From Gammaproteobacteria bacterium UBA2675 (GTDB taxonomy: Bacteria; Pseudomonadota; Gammaproteobacteria; Pseudomonadales; Pseudohongiellaceae): a DNA stretch of 64,000 bases. Below are positions 25,483 through 33,383 of the stretch, in pieces (the stretch's first letter is position 1; every line of letters starts with the position of its first letter). The stretch is taken from assembly GCA_002354805.1 (NCBI GenBank), contig DEMH01000009.1, positions 868,001-932,000 of the forward strand, given 5' to 3'. A program made the position numbers and the translations under genes. The notes under the pieces are model-generated. The model did no database searches. It saw nothing but the letters and a program-made list of their open reading frames with translations, and had not been told where the DNA came from.

Positions 25483-26628
25483 ATGCAGTCTTCGCTGATT
25501 CCCGAACGTCCACTGATCGTGTCACCGACACTGGCCGCCACCATTGGTCTTGAAGAGGCCGTGCTGTTGCACGTGCTGAGCGAACAGCTGAGTTTCCGGG
25601 GCGCGCAGCGGCGCGATGGATTGAGCTGGGTGGAGCTTGGGCAGCAGGAACTGCTGGACCTGATGCCATTCTGGGCCTGGATAGATATCAAGCGTATACA
25701 GCAAAGCCTGCAGGAGCTGGGCCTGCTTTTGATTGATGCCGACGCTTCGCGCGCGGACAGCTGGTTGTTCGCGATTAACCAGAAAGAGTCTGTCAACCAG
25801 TCTGCGCCAGAAAGTTCAGCGCCTGCTCCGGTGACTGCTCCAGTGTCCCGGTCGACGCCTGATCAACCCGGCAGGGCCAGCTATATCGCTGCGGACTGGC
25901 AGCCTGATCACGAATGGCTGGTGCTGTGTGGACAGCATGGGGTTCCTGAGGACTTCGCCCGGTCACTGGTGCCTGGATTTGTGATGTACTGGCGCGATCG
26001 AGGTCAATCGCGCTTTTCCTGGGGTAATGTGTTCTACAAGCATGTGCTGCAAAAGTGGCGGGAAGAGCAGAGCCGACGCAGCGCGGGTTCACTGGAAACA
26101 CCGATGTCCTCACGCTGGCGCCCGGGTGAAGAAGCCATAGCCATACTGGTCAATGCCGGTATCAGTGAGGCCTTCATTGAAGACGCCATTCCCGAATTTG
26201 TTCTATACTGGCGTGAACGCGGTGAGCAGGATGGTGCGTGGAATACGCGATTTGTCGGTCATATCCGCCGGCAATGGGCACGTTATCAGGCCTCGGTGGA
26301 ACACGATGGTGTGCCGCGACCAATTCCGCAGGGCTGGCAACCCAGCGAGGAAGTGTTTGATGTGCTGCGCCTGGCCGAAATCGACGAGCAGTTTGCGCGC
26401 GAAAAGATACCCGAGTTTGTTCTCTACTGGCGTGATGCGGGGCAGGTTCAGGCTTCCTGGAACACCAAATTCCTGCAATTCATAAAATTCGCCTGGGCGC
26501 GGCGACCCGAGGCCATCGGGACAGGAGTGATTCAATCCCATGCAAGAGATCAACAAGCTGTTGAGCGAGATCGACACGGACTCGAAGCCGCGTTCCGGCG
26601 CTTCACAGACCGAAGCTGGGCAGAATGA
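25483..26628 (+). CDS. DnaT-like protein with three tandem DnaT domains
   Basis: A 381-residue protein. Residues 1-100 look like a winged-helix domain (LEEAVLLHVLSEQL... VELGQQELLDLMPFW... QQSLQELGLL). A Pro/Ala/Ser linker follows. Three copies of the DnaT ssDNA-binding pattern then appear at about 138-194, 211-268 and 284-341. Each starts W.P and contains a (F)V(L/M)YWR..G....WN..F..(H/F)(V/I)...W core. E. coli DnaT (179 residues) has one such domain and helps PriA/PriB load DnaB-DnaC at restarted forks. By family this protein should act in primosome assembly. It overlaps the lambda P-like gene by 89 bases, so the two are coupled. Confidence 0.8.
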   Translation: MQSSLIPERPLIVSPTLAATIGLEEAVLLHVLSEQLSFRGAQRRDGLSWVELGQQELLDLMPFWAWIDIKRIQQSLQELGLLLIDADASRADSWLFAINQKESVNQSAPESSAPAPVTAPVSRSTPDQPGRASYIAADWQPDHEWLVLCGQHGVPEDFARSLVPGFVMYWRDRGQSRFSWGNVFYKHVLQKWREEQSRRSAGSLETPMSSRWRPGEEAIAILVNAGISEAFIEDAIPEFVLYWRERGEQDGAWNTRFVGHIRRQWARYQASVEHDGVPRPIPQGWQPSEEVFDVLRLAEIDEQFAREKIPEFVLYWRDAGQVQASWNTKFLQFIKFAWARRPEAIGTGVIQSHARDQQAVERDRHGLEAAFRRFTDRSWAE

Positions 26629-27217
26629 GCAGCGTCAGCAGCGCGAGCCGAATACCCCTGACCTGATTGACGCGATCAACCAGATATTTGCAGAGTTTGA
26701 GCTGGCTTACCACAACCAGTATCACAAGGCCTACGGTGATTCCGATCGGCTGGTGCTGACCAAAAAGTACTGGCTGGAATGCCTGGCAGATCTGCATCCG
26801 AGGCAACTGGTCGCCGCCGCCAGGCAGCTGGTCAAAACACAGGATTTTCTGCCCACGATTTCCGCCGTGCGGCGCGCTTGCGAGCGCGGCCATGAGCTGT
26901 TTGGCCTGCCATCAACCCGTGATGCCTACATCGAAGCATGCCGCGCCCCAGCTCCCAAATCAGCCTGCCAGTGGAGTCACCCGGCCGTTTATCAGGCGGG
27001 CAAGGCAACTGACTGGTTTTTGCTGGCCTCTGAGCCAGAAGAAAAGGCCTTCCCGGTTTTCTCCCGGTATTATCAACAGCTGTGTGATCGGGTGTTGCGA
27101 GGCGAACAACTGGACGCCCCCGTCCCTCCAGCGCTGAGCAGCAACCCGGACAAACCTTTGAGTTTTGCAGAGAGGGAGCGTCGACTGGCAGCACTGCGCA
27201 ACAAGCTGGACGTGTAA
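26540..27217 (+). CDS. Lambda P-like replication protein (putative DnaB helicase loader)
   Basis: A 225-residue protein. After a charged, Gln-rich tail of about 40 residues it has LIDAINQIFAEFELAYHNQYHKAYGD..KKYWLECLADLHPRQLVAAARQLVKTQDFLPTISAVRRACE, the pattern of the phage lambda replication P family. That family brings the DnaB helicase to origins. The ATG lies 12 bases after AGGAG and 89 bases inside the end of the DnaT-like gene in another frame. No other phage genes are near, so this looks like a chromosomal helicase-loader pair rather than a prophage. No AAA+ DnaC motif is seen. Confidence 0.75.
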   Translation: MQEINKLLSEIDTDSKPRSGASQTEAGQNEQRQQREPNTPDLIDAINQIFAEFELAYHNQYHKAYGDSDRLVLTKKYWLECLADLHPRQLVAAARQLVKTQDFLPTISAVRRACERGHELFGLPSTRDAYIEACRAPAPKSACQWSHPAVYQAGKATDWFLLASEPEEKAFPVFSRYYQQLCDRVLRGEQLDAPVPPALSSNPDKPLSFAERERRLAALRNKLDV

Positions 27218-27222
27218 TCGCT

Positions 27223-27579
27223 TCAGCTCATCAGGTGCAGTTCGCGCTCCAGCAGGCTGGTATCACCGGTGTTGAGCTCCACCAGACGTCGCAGGTGAGT
27301 CATGCTGTCGACATCAATGTAGTCACAGGCCAGACCCACTTGATCACCTCGGTGATTGGCGATATGAGTGACCATGCAGATCTGTATATCACCACCCAGA
27401 TGAATGACGACATTGACAGGCTCATCGTCATTCAGAATCTGATCGGGAAGCATTTGCACCAGCGCTCCGCGCAAGGACAGGTCCACCAATTGCACGATAA
27501 AGTCCTGCCCGGACTGGCTCAAAATGGTTTCAGCGTCAAAAAAGACGCGGGTAAACGCGCGTTGCTGCTCTTCTGTCAT
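27223..27579 (-). CDS. PilZ domain protein, putative c-di-GMP receptor
   Basis: A 118-residue single-domain PilZ protein. It has both c-di-GMP-binding motifs: RxxxR in QQRAFTRVFF and DxSxxG in VDLSLRGALV. It may bind c-di-GMP and act on motility or surface functions; partner unknown. The ATG at 27579 is used; a TTG at 27600 would add seven residues. It converges with the lambda P-like gene with only five bases between the stops. It lies downstream of ettA beyond a tandem repeat and a hairpin. Confidence 0.85.
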   Translation of the reverse strand: MTEEQQRAFTRVFFDAETILSQSGQDFIVQLVDLSLRGALVQMLPDQILNDDEPVNVVIHLGGDIQICMVTHIANHRGDQVGLACDYIDVDSMTHLRRLVELNTGDTSLLERELHLMS

Positions 27580-27613
27580 TTTGCTGGGCTGCCCTGTCAA
27601 CTGCTATCAGGCC

Positions 27614-27645
27614 CTGAGCCTGCACCGTCGGCGATGCAGGGTCAG
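27614..27645. other. Strong hairpin before the PilZ gene
   Basis: An 11-bp stem with one G-G mismatch, CTGAGCCTGCA pairing with TGCAGGGTCAG, and a ten-base loop. It lies 35 bases before the PilZ start, in its leader or in the ettA-pilZ spacer. There is no T run, so it may control translation or RNA stability rather than terminate. Confidence 0.5.
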
Positions 27646-27703
27646 AGAGGTGTTGACTGCGTATCGGCATCCCTGCCAAAAAGTTGAGCTGATCTTTGCC
27701 CCT

Positions 27704-27768
27704 TGGGTATTTATGCCCTCTGGGTATTTATGCCCTCTGGGTATTTATGCCCTCTGGGTAATTATGCC
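27704..27768. repeat. 17-bp tandem repeat, 3.8 copies, at the end of ettA
   Basis: TGGGTATTTATGCCCTC occurs three times exactly (27704, 27721, 27738), then a fourth copy with one changed base (TGGGTAATTATGCC, 27755-27768) that contains the ettA stop codon and last codons. Each unit can fold as GGGTA-TTTA-TGCCC. The array probably arose by duplication of the ettA 3' end. Confidence 0.9.
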
Positions 27769-29429
27769 AGTTTACGGTACTTGATACGGGTTGGTTGCGC
27801 ATCAGTACCCAGGCGCTTCTTGCGGTCGGCTTCGTAATCGGTGTAGTTGCCGTCGTGGAAGACCACCTGACTGTCACCTTCAAACGCCAGGATGTGGGTA
27901 CAGATACGGTCCAGGAACCAGCGATCGTGTGATACCACAATCACCGTACCCGGGAAGTTCAGCAGGCCTTCTTCGAGAGCGCGCAGTGTTTCAACGTCCA
28001 GGTCGTTGGTCGGTTCGTCGAGCAGCAGCACGTTGGCGCCGCGCTTGAGCAGCTTGGCCAGGTGGACGCGATTGCGCTCACCGCCTGACAGCTCCTTGAT
28101 GTATTTCTGCTGGTCGCTGCCCTTGAAGTTAAAGCGTCCCACATAAGCTCGCGACGGTACTTCGTAGCGGCCTATCTGCAGAATGTCCTGCCCCTCTGAT
28201 AACTCTTCCCAGACAGTTTTGCTGTCGTCCAGCGAGTCCCGGCTCTGATCAACATAAGCCATGTCCACGGTGTCGCCCAGTTCGATGCTGCCGCTGTCCG
28301 GTTGCTCTACGCCGGTCAGCATGCGCAGGAAGGTGGTTTTACCGGCGCCGTTACCGCCGATGATGCCCACAATTGCGCCTTTGGGTACCGCAAACGACAG
28401 ATTGTCGATCAACAAACGGTCGCCGAAGCCCTTGGTCAGATTGTTGACCTCGATGACCTTGTCGCCCAGGCGTGGACCTGGTGGAATGTAGAGTTCGGTG
28501 GTTTCATTGCGCTTCTGGAATTCCTGCGAGTTCAGTTCCTCGAAACGTGCCAGACGCGCCTTGCTCTTGGCCTGACGCCCTTTGGGGTTGTTGCGCACCC
28601 ATTCCAGTTCTGAACGGATGGTCTTCTCGCGGGCAGCTTCCTGCTTGGCCTCGATTTCAAGGCGCTTTTCCTTGGCTTCCAGCCAGTTGGTGTAGTTGCC
28701 CTCGTAGGGAATGCCGTGACCGCGGTCAAGTTCCAGAATCCAGCCGGCTGCGTTATCCAGGAAGTAGCGGTCGTGCGTGATGGCAACCACGGTACCGGGG
28801 AATTCCACCAGGAAGCGTTCCAGCCAGGCCACACTCTCGGCATCCAGGTGGTTGGTCGGTTCGTCCAGCAGCAGCATGTCCGGATTCGACAGCAGCAGAC
28901 GGCAGAGCGCCACACGGCGTTTCTCACCGCCAGACAGTTTGGTGACATCGGCATCCCAGGGTGGCAGACGCAGCGCGTCGGCGGCGCGATCCAGCGTGCG
29001 CTCTATATCCCAGCCATTCGAGGCATCAATGGCGTTCTGCAGTTCGCCCTGGCGCTCGAGCAGCTCATTCATTTCATCATCGCTCATTGGCTCGGCAAAA
29101 CGGTCGCTGATGGCATTGAATTCTTCCAGCAGCTTGATGACCTCGCCCATGCCTTCTTCGACATTGCCGCGCACATCTTTTTCCGGGTTCAGTTGCGGCT
29201 CCTGTGGCAGGTAGCCGACATTGATGCCCGATTGCGCTCGTGCCTCGCCGTTATACTCCTTGTCTACGCCCGCCATGATGCGCAGCAGTGTGGATTTGCC
29301 AGAGCCGTTAAGGCCCAGGACGCCAATTTTCGCGCCAGGAAAAAACGACAGGGAAATGTCTTTGAGGATCTCTTTTTTGGGTGGTACAACCTTGCCTACG
29401 CGGTGCATGGTGTAAACGAACTGTGCCAT
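27762..29429 (-). CDS. ettA: EttA, energy-dependent translational throttle (ABC-F)
   Basis: A 555-residue cytosolic ABC-F protein with two ATPase domains. The first has GLNGSGKSTLL, LSGGEKRRVALC and LLLDEPTNHLD; the second GGNGAGKTTFL, LSGGERNRVHLA and LLLDEPTNDLD. The linker (LEAKEKRLEIEAKQEAAREKTIRSELEWVRNN) carries the P-site tRNA interaction motif, and an arm is present in the first domain. EttA binds the ribosomal E site and slows initiation when ATP is low. Length and domain order match E. coli EttA (YjjK). The stop codon lies inside a tandem repeat. Confidence 0.96.
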   Translation of the reverse strand: MAQFVYTMHRVGKVVPPKKEILKDISLSFFPGAKIGVLGLNGSGKSTLLRIMAGVDKEYNGEARAQSGINVGYLPQEPQLNPEKDVRGNVEEGMGEVIKLLEEFNAISDRFAEPMSDDEMNELLERQGELQNAIDASNGWDIERTLDRAADALRLPPWDADVTKLSGGEKRRVALCRLLLSNPDMLLLDEPTNHLDAESVAWLERFLVEFPGTVVAITHDRYFLDNAAGWILELDRGHGIPYEGNYTNWLEAKEKRLEIEAKQEAAREKTIRSELEWVRNNPKGRQAKSKARLARFEELNSQEFQKRNETTELYIPPGPRLGDKVIEVNNLTKGFGDRLLIDNLSFAVPKGAIVGIIGGNGAGKTTFLRMLTGVEQPDSGSIELGDTVDMAYVDQSRDSLDDSKTVWEELSEGQDILQIGRYEVPSRAYVGRFNFKGSDQQKYIKELSGGERNRVHLAKLLKRGANVLLLDEPTNDLDVETLRALEEGLLNFPGTVIVVSHDRWFLDRICTHILAFEGDSQVVFHDGNYTDYEADRKKRLGTDAQPTRIKYRKLA

Positions 29430-29579
29430 AACGGGGTCAATCTCCGGGGCTTGTTTGATTTGCTTTGAGTGTCGGGACGCGCTCGCCAGTGAGCCGCGTG
29501 ATCAATGCGCGGATTCTAACACGGAGCGACAGTCGGTTGGGGATAACGCGCGGATCTCGTGTCGCAGTCTGGTGCAGGT

Positions 29580-30230
29580 TCAGGCCGCTGGTGCGGATCG
29601 CAGAGTCTGCATGAATCCTAGCAGCGTCTCCTTGGCTTCGGCGGCAGTTCGCTCGCTGTCCTCGGACATCACCACTGCGTGAACTGCCTCCATCACCGCG
29701 CCCAGCAGCATCTGAGCGGTCAGGTCTGTGGAATTGCAGCACAATTGCCCTTCGTCTTTTAATTTGCCGAGTATGCCGCGCACGAGGCCGAAGCCATAGC
29801 GCAACTCAATCTTGCGCCATTCGCGCATGCCGATAACGTTCGGTGCATCACTGAACAGAATGCGGTGTATCCCTGCATCCGCACACAGTGCAAAGGTCAT
29901 GTGCATGGCCGTTTCCAGCTGTTCCCAGCCACTCATGTCGTCAGTGAGTGAGGCGCTTATACGATCCAGAATCTCCTGTTCGATGCTTTCCGCAACGGCC
30001 TGAAAAAGGCCTTTCTTGTTGCCGAAATGGTGATAAAGAGCGCCGGTTGTTACCTGTGCATCCTGGACAATTACATCCAGCGGAGCCTCGGCAAAGCCAT
30101 ACTGGCTGAAGGCAGTGCGACCGGCGCGGATCATGGCGTCTCTGGTTGCCTGTGCATTGGCTTCACGACGACCGTGAAAGGAGGGCTCCGCTGCAGCAGG
30201 CTGGGCAATCTTCTTTGGTTCTGTCGGCAT
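29580..30230 (-). CDS. TetR family transcriptional regulator
   Basis: A 216-residue repressor. The helix-turn-helix is at about residues 30-75: RDAMIRAGRTAFSQYGFAEAPLDVIVQDAQVTTGALYHHFGNKKGLFQAV. The C-terminal ligand domain is not specific. It is divergent from the alpha/beta hydrolase at 30402. Palindromes in both promoters suggest it represses itself and that gene. The ATG at 30230 is used because the longer frame would run over its own -10 element. Confidence 0.9.
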   Translation of the reverse strand: MPTEPKKIAQPAAAEPSFHGRREANAQATRDAMIRAGRTAFSQYGFAEAPLDVIVQDAQVTTGALYHHFGNKKGLFQAVAESIEQEILDRISASLTDDMSGWEQLETAMHMTFALCADAGIHRILFSDAPNVIGMREWRKIELRYGFGLVRGILGKLKDEGQLCCNSTDLTAQMLLGAVMEAVHAVVMSEDSERTAAEAKETLLGFMQTLRSAPAA

Positions 30231-30263
30231 GGCAATCAAGTTACTCCAGCAATTTGCATCCGC

Positions 30264-30292
30264 ATTATACCCACACTCGCAGTGTGTCATAA
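30264..30292 (-). promoter_or_regulatory. tetR promoter with palindrome in its spacer
   Basis: On the minus strand a perfect TATAAT (30269-30264) follows a weak -35, TTATGA (30292-30287), at 17 bases. The spacer holds a perfect 15-bp palindrome, CACACTCGCAGTGTG (30272-30286). A repressor bound there would block the polymerase. Confidence 0.6.
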
Positions 30293-30298
30293 AAAGCA

Positions 30299-30353
30299 TT
30301 GACATAAAACAATTATGTTGCGTAATCTATTTATGTTGCATAACGTAATTATG
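30299..30353 (+). promoter_or_regulatory. Promoter and repeated operator-like sites of the alpha/beta hydrolase gene
   Basis: TTGACA (30299-30304) and TAATCT (30323-30328) form a good promoter. CATAA-N5-TTATG palindromes lie at 30303-30317 and 30339-30353, a TTATG-TTG-CATAA palindrome at 30331-30343, and TTATGTT recurs at 30313, 30331 and 30349, spaced exactly 18 bases. These flank or overlap the -10 and are likely repressor sites, probably for the divergent TetR. Confidence 0.65.
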
Positions 30354-30401
30354 TTATTTGAGATTGACGCGTGCCACTTCGACAACACGGGGGAGATAAT
30401 T

Positions 30402-31448
30402 ATGAAATTGAATGTGCGTTTGACGGGTTTATGGGTGTTCATGGTGCTTTCGCTGTTTTCGTGCACAGCTACGGTACAAACCGACGAAGAACGGTTCGGG
30501 TGGTGGGAGGCGGCGCGCCAGTATGTGGAGACTGACTATGGCCGCATCGCCGTTGTACAGCGCGGCAAGGGCCCGGTGGCCGTTTATCTGCACGGATTCC
30601 CGCTGAATGCCTGGCACTGGCGCCACCAGCTTGACGAGCTGGCTGATATTCGCCGCGGCATTGCGATTGACCTGATGGGCCTGGGTCATACCGAGATTGC
30701 AGCCGATCAGGATCTGCGCTTTTCCACGCAGGCCGATATGGTGTTGGCAACGCTGGATGCCATGGGTGTGCGAGAGTTCGACCTGATTGGTAACGACAGT
30801 GGCGGGGGTATAGCACAGCTGATTGTCGCAAAAGCACCGAAGCGGGTGCGTTCATTGGTGATCAGTAATGCTGATGTGCATGACAACTGGCCGCCACAGG
30901 CTCTGAGTACCGTGCATGATCTCGCTATTAATGGGCAAATGGACGATGTACTGCAGGCCTACATGCATGACGTCGAAAGCGCCCGCAACGGGCTGGCCGC
31001 GCTGGTGTATGAAGACCCGCAATACCTTACCGAGGCGCTTTTGGCGAGTTATACCGAGCCGCTGCTGCGAACGGCCACGTCGCGTGAGGCGGTCAATCGC
31101 TACATTGCATCGCAGGACAATTCAGAGACAGTCGCGATTAAACCCCAGCTGGAAGCATATGACAGGCCCACGCTGATCATGTGGGGCACAGATGATGTCT
31201 TTTTTGATGTGGAATGGGCGTACTGGCTGCAGTCTACAATACCGGGTACTTACGCTGTTGTAGAAATGCCGGGCGCCCGGCTGTTTCTGTCTGAAGAGCG
31301 CGCTGAGGACGTCAATATCCTGCTGCGCGCACACTTTGAACACCTTGACGTTGACCGGTCAGGGCTGGGGCCTGAAATCATTTCAGGACAGGCCATGCCC
31401 GATCTGCGGGCCAGGCAGCGGCCCAATGACTGGATGTCACGCTGGTGA
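30402..31448 (+). CDS. Alpha/beta hydrolase with Asp nucleophile but no catalytic His
   Basis: A 348-residue protein with a possible lipoprotein signal (FMVLSLFSC, Cys21). It has the oxyanion HGFP (64-67), the elbow GNDSGG with Asp132 as nucleophile (as in haloalkane dehalogenases and epoxide hydrolases), and WGTDDVFFDV as the acid region. The segment that normally reads GAGHFLQEE here reads GARLFLSEE, so Leu294 replaces the catalytic His. It may be inactive, use another His, or have a changed reaction. The ATG at 30402 has GGGGGAG before it. Expression is probably TetR-controlled. Confidence 0.8.
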   Translation: MKLNVRLTGLWVFMVLSLFSCTATVQTDEERFGWWEAARQYVETDYGRIAVVQRGKGPVAVYLHGFPLNAWHWRHQLDELADIRRGIAIDLMGLGHTEIAADQDLRFSTQADMVLATLDAMGVREFDLIGNDSGGGIAQLIVAKAPKRVRSLVISNADVHDNWPPQALSTVHDLAINGQMDDVLQAYMHDVESARNGLAALVYEDPQYLTEALLASYTEPLLRTATSREAVNRYIASQDNSETVAIKPQLEAYDRPTLIMWGTDDVFFDVEWAYWLQSTIPGTYAVVEMPGARLFLSEERAEDVNILLRAHFEHLDVDRSGLGPEIISGQAMPDLRARQRPNDWMSRW

Positions 31449-31593
31449 GGGTGGCGGCGGAGGCTCAGCTCAGAACCGAGTATACGAGTCTTCGCCGCTT
31501 CGCGCTGTGGACAGGAGCGGAATTTCCGGATGCTGATACGCTCCAGATCATGTAAAATGCGCCTCCAGTCATATTCCAGTCACGGGGAAACGC

Positions 31594-32853
31594 ATGTTTG
31601 ATACCAGCATGACCATCAAGAATTTTGATCCGGAGCTGTATGCTGCCATAGAAGGCGAGCGTCAGCGCCAGGAAGAGCACATCGAGCTGATTGCCTCAGA
31701 AAACTACACCAGCCCGCGTGTGATGGAAGCGCAGGGCAGTGTTCTGACCAACAAATATGCGGAAGGGTATCCGGGCAAGCGCTACTACGGTGGCTGTGAA
31801 TTCGTTGATGATGTGGAAACGCTGGCCATTGAACGCGCCAAGGAGCTGTTTGGTGCGGATTACGCCAACGTGCAGCCGCATTCCGGTTCGCAGGCCAATG
31901 CCGCCGTGTACATGGCGCTGCTGAAGCCGGGTGATACCGTTCTGGGCATGAGCCTGGCGCACGGTGGTCACCTGACTCACGGTGCCAGCGTCAGCTTCTC
32001 CGGTCGCATCTACAATGCCGTGCAGTACGGTATCAACGAAGAAACCGGCGAAATCGACTACGAACAGGTTGAAGCGCTGGCCGTTGAACACCGCCCCAAA
32101 ATGATTGTCGCTGGTTTCTCTGCCTACTCACGTGTCATTGACTGGCTCAAGTTCCGCGAAATCGCCGACAAGGTGGGCGCATACCTGCTGGTAGACATGG
32201 CTCATATCGCCGGTCTGGTCGCTGCAGGCGTTTACCCAAGTCCGGTCAAGATTGCTGACGTGACCACCACCACTACCCACAAAACACTGGGTGGACCGCG
32301 CGGTGGCATCATTCTCGCCAAGGCCAACCCGGAGCTGGAAAAGAAGCTGAATTTTGCCGTTTTCCCGGAGAGCCAGGGTGGCCCGCTGATGCATGTGATC
32401 GCCGGCAAGGCGGTGTGCTTCAAGGAAGCGATGAGCAAGGAATTCAAGGAATACCAGAAGCAGGTGGTCGCCAATGCGCAGACCATGGCGGAAGGTTTCA
32501 TCAAGCGTGGCTTCGAGGTGGTTTCTGGTGGGACTGATGATCACCTGTTCCTGCTCAGCCTGGTCAAACAGGACATCACCGGTAAAGACGCGGATGCCGC
32601 TCTCGGTCGCGCTTACATTACCGTCAACAAGAATGCGGTTCCCAACGATCCGCGTCCGCCATTCGTGACCAGTGGTCTGCGCATAGGTTCGCCGGCAGTC
32701 ACTCGTCGTGGCATGAAGGAAAAAGAAGTCGCAGAACTGACTGAATGGATGTGCGACATTCTGGACGACATCGAGAACGAGTCGGTGATAGACACGGTAC
32801 GCGAGAAGGTCAAGGCGCTGTGTGCGCGCTTCCCGGTGTACAAAAGCGCTTAA
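31594..32853 (+). CDS. glyA: GlyA, serine hydroxymethyltransferase
   Basis: A 419-residue PLP enzyme that interconverts serine plus tetrahydrofolate with glycine plus 5,10-methylene-THF, the main one-carbon source. It shows ELIASENYTSPRVMEAQGSVLTNKYAEGYPGKRYYGGCE and the PLP-lysine motif TTTTHKTLGGPRGG. GGGGAAA precedes the ATG. nrdR follows after 23 bases, as in Pseudomonas relatives. Confidence 0.97.
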   Translation: MFDTSMTIKNFDPELYAAIEGERQRQEEHIELIASENYTSPRVMEAQGSVLTNKYAEGYPGKRYYGGCEFVDDVETLAIERAKELFGADYANVQPHSGSQANAAVYMALLKPGDTVLGMSLAHGGHLTHGASVSFSGRIYNAVQYGINEETGEIDYEQVEALAVEHRPKMIVAGFSAYSRVIDWLKFREIADKVGAYLLVDMAHIAGLVAAGVYPSPVKIADVTTTTTHKTLGGPRGGIILAKANPELEKKLNFAVFPESQGGPLMHVIAGKAVCFKEAMSKEFKEYQKQVVANAQTMAEGFIKRGFEVVSGGTDDHLFLLSLVKQDITGKDADAALGRAYITVNKNAVPNDPRPPFVTSGLRIGSPAVTRRGMKEKEVAELTEWMCDILDDIENESVIDTVREKVKALCARFPVYKSA

Positions 32854-32876
32854 GCGCACACTAGAGACTGACAAGC

Positions 32877-33329
32877 ATGCACTGTCCATTTTGTGGTGCG
32901 CTGGATACCAAGGTAATCGACTCACGCCTGGTCGCCGAGGGCGATCAGGTGCGGCGTCGTCGCGAATGCATCACCTGTGCCGAGCGTTTCACAACCTATG
33001 AGACAGCCGAGCTGGTCATGCCTCGCATCATCAAACAGAATGGCAATCGTGAGCCTTTTGATGAAGCGAAACTGTATTCCGGGCTGATGCGGGCACTGGA
33101 AAAAAGACCGGTCAGTATAGAAAGTGTTGAGTCAGCCGTTAACCGTATCAAGCATCACATCCGCGCTACCGGCGAACGGGAAGTTCCCTCGCGTATGGTA
33201 GGCGAAGAAGTCATGAAAGAGCTGCGACAGCTGGATGAAGTTGCCTTTGTGCGATTTGCATCGGTGTATCGCAGCTTCAAGGATCTCAACGAATTCCGTG
33301 CCGAAATTGACCGGCTGTCCAACGAATAA
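32877..33329 (+). CDS. nrdR: NrdR, ribonucleotide reductase regulator
   Basis: A 150-residue repressor with an N-terminal zinc ribbon (CPFCG...CITC) followed by an ATP-cone domain (RIIKQNGNREPFDEAKLYSGLMRALEKRPV). It senses ATP/dATP and represses ribonucleotide reductase genes through NrdR boxes. Full length. It is the first gene before ribD, a common gammaproteobacterial order. Confidence 0.97.
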   Translation: MHCPFCGALDTKVIDSRLVAEGDQVRRRRECITCAERFTTYETAELVMPRIIKQNGNREPFDEAKLYSGLMRALEKRPVSIESVESAVNRIKHHIRATGEREVPSRMVGEEVMKELRQLDEVAFVRFASVYRSFKDLNEFRAEIDRLSNE

Positions 33330-33383
33330 TACCAACCAGTTTTATAAGCCCTGCGGCCCGGACGAATAGGTGGAGCTAACACT

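Noticed and set aside
25483..27217. DnaT/lambda P-like pair considered as a prophage remnant
   Set aside because: No integrase, capsid, lysis or repressor genes flank it; neighbours are housekeeping or metabolic genes.
27704..27768. Tandem array considered as a CRISPR
   Set aside because: Units are only 17 bases and adjoin without spacers.
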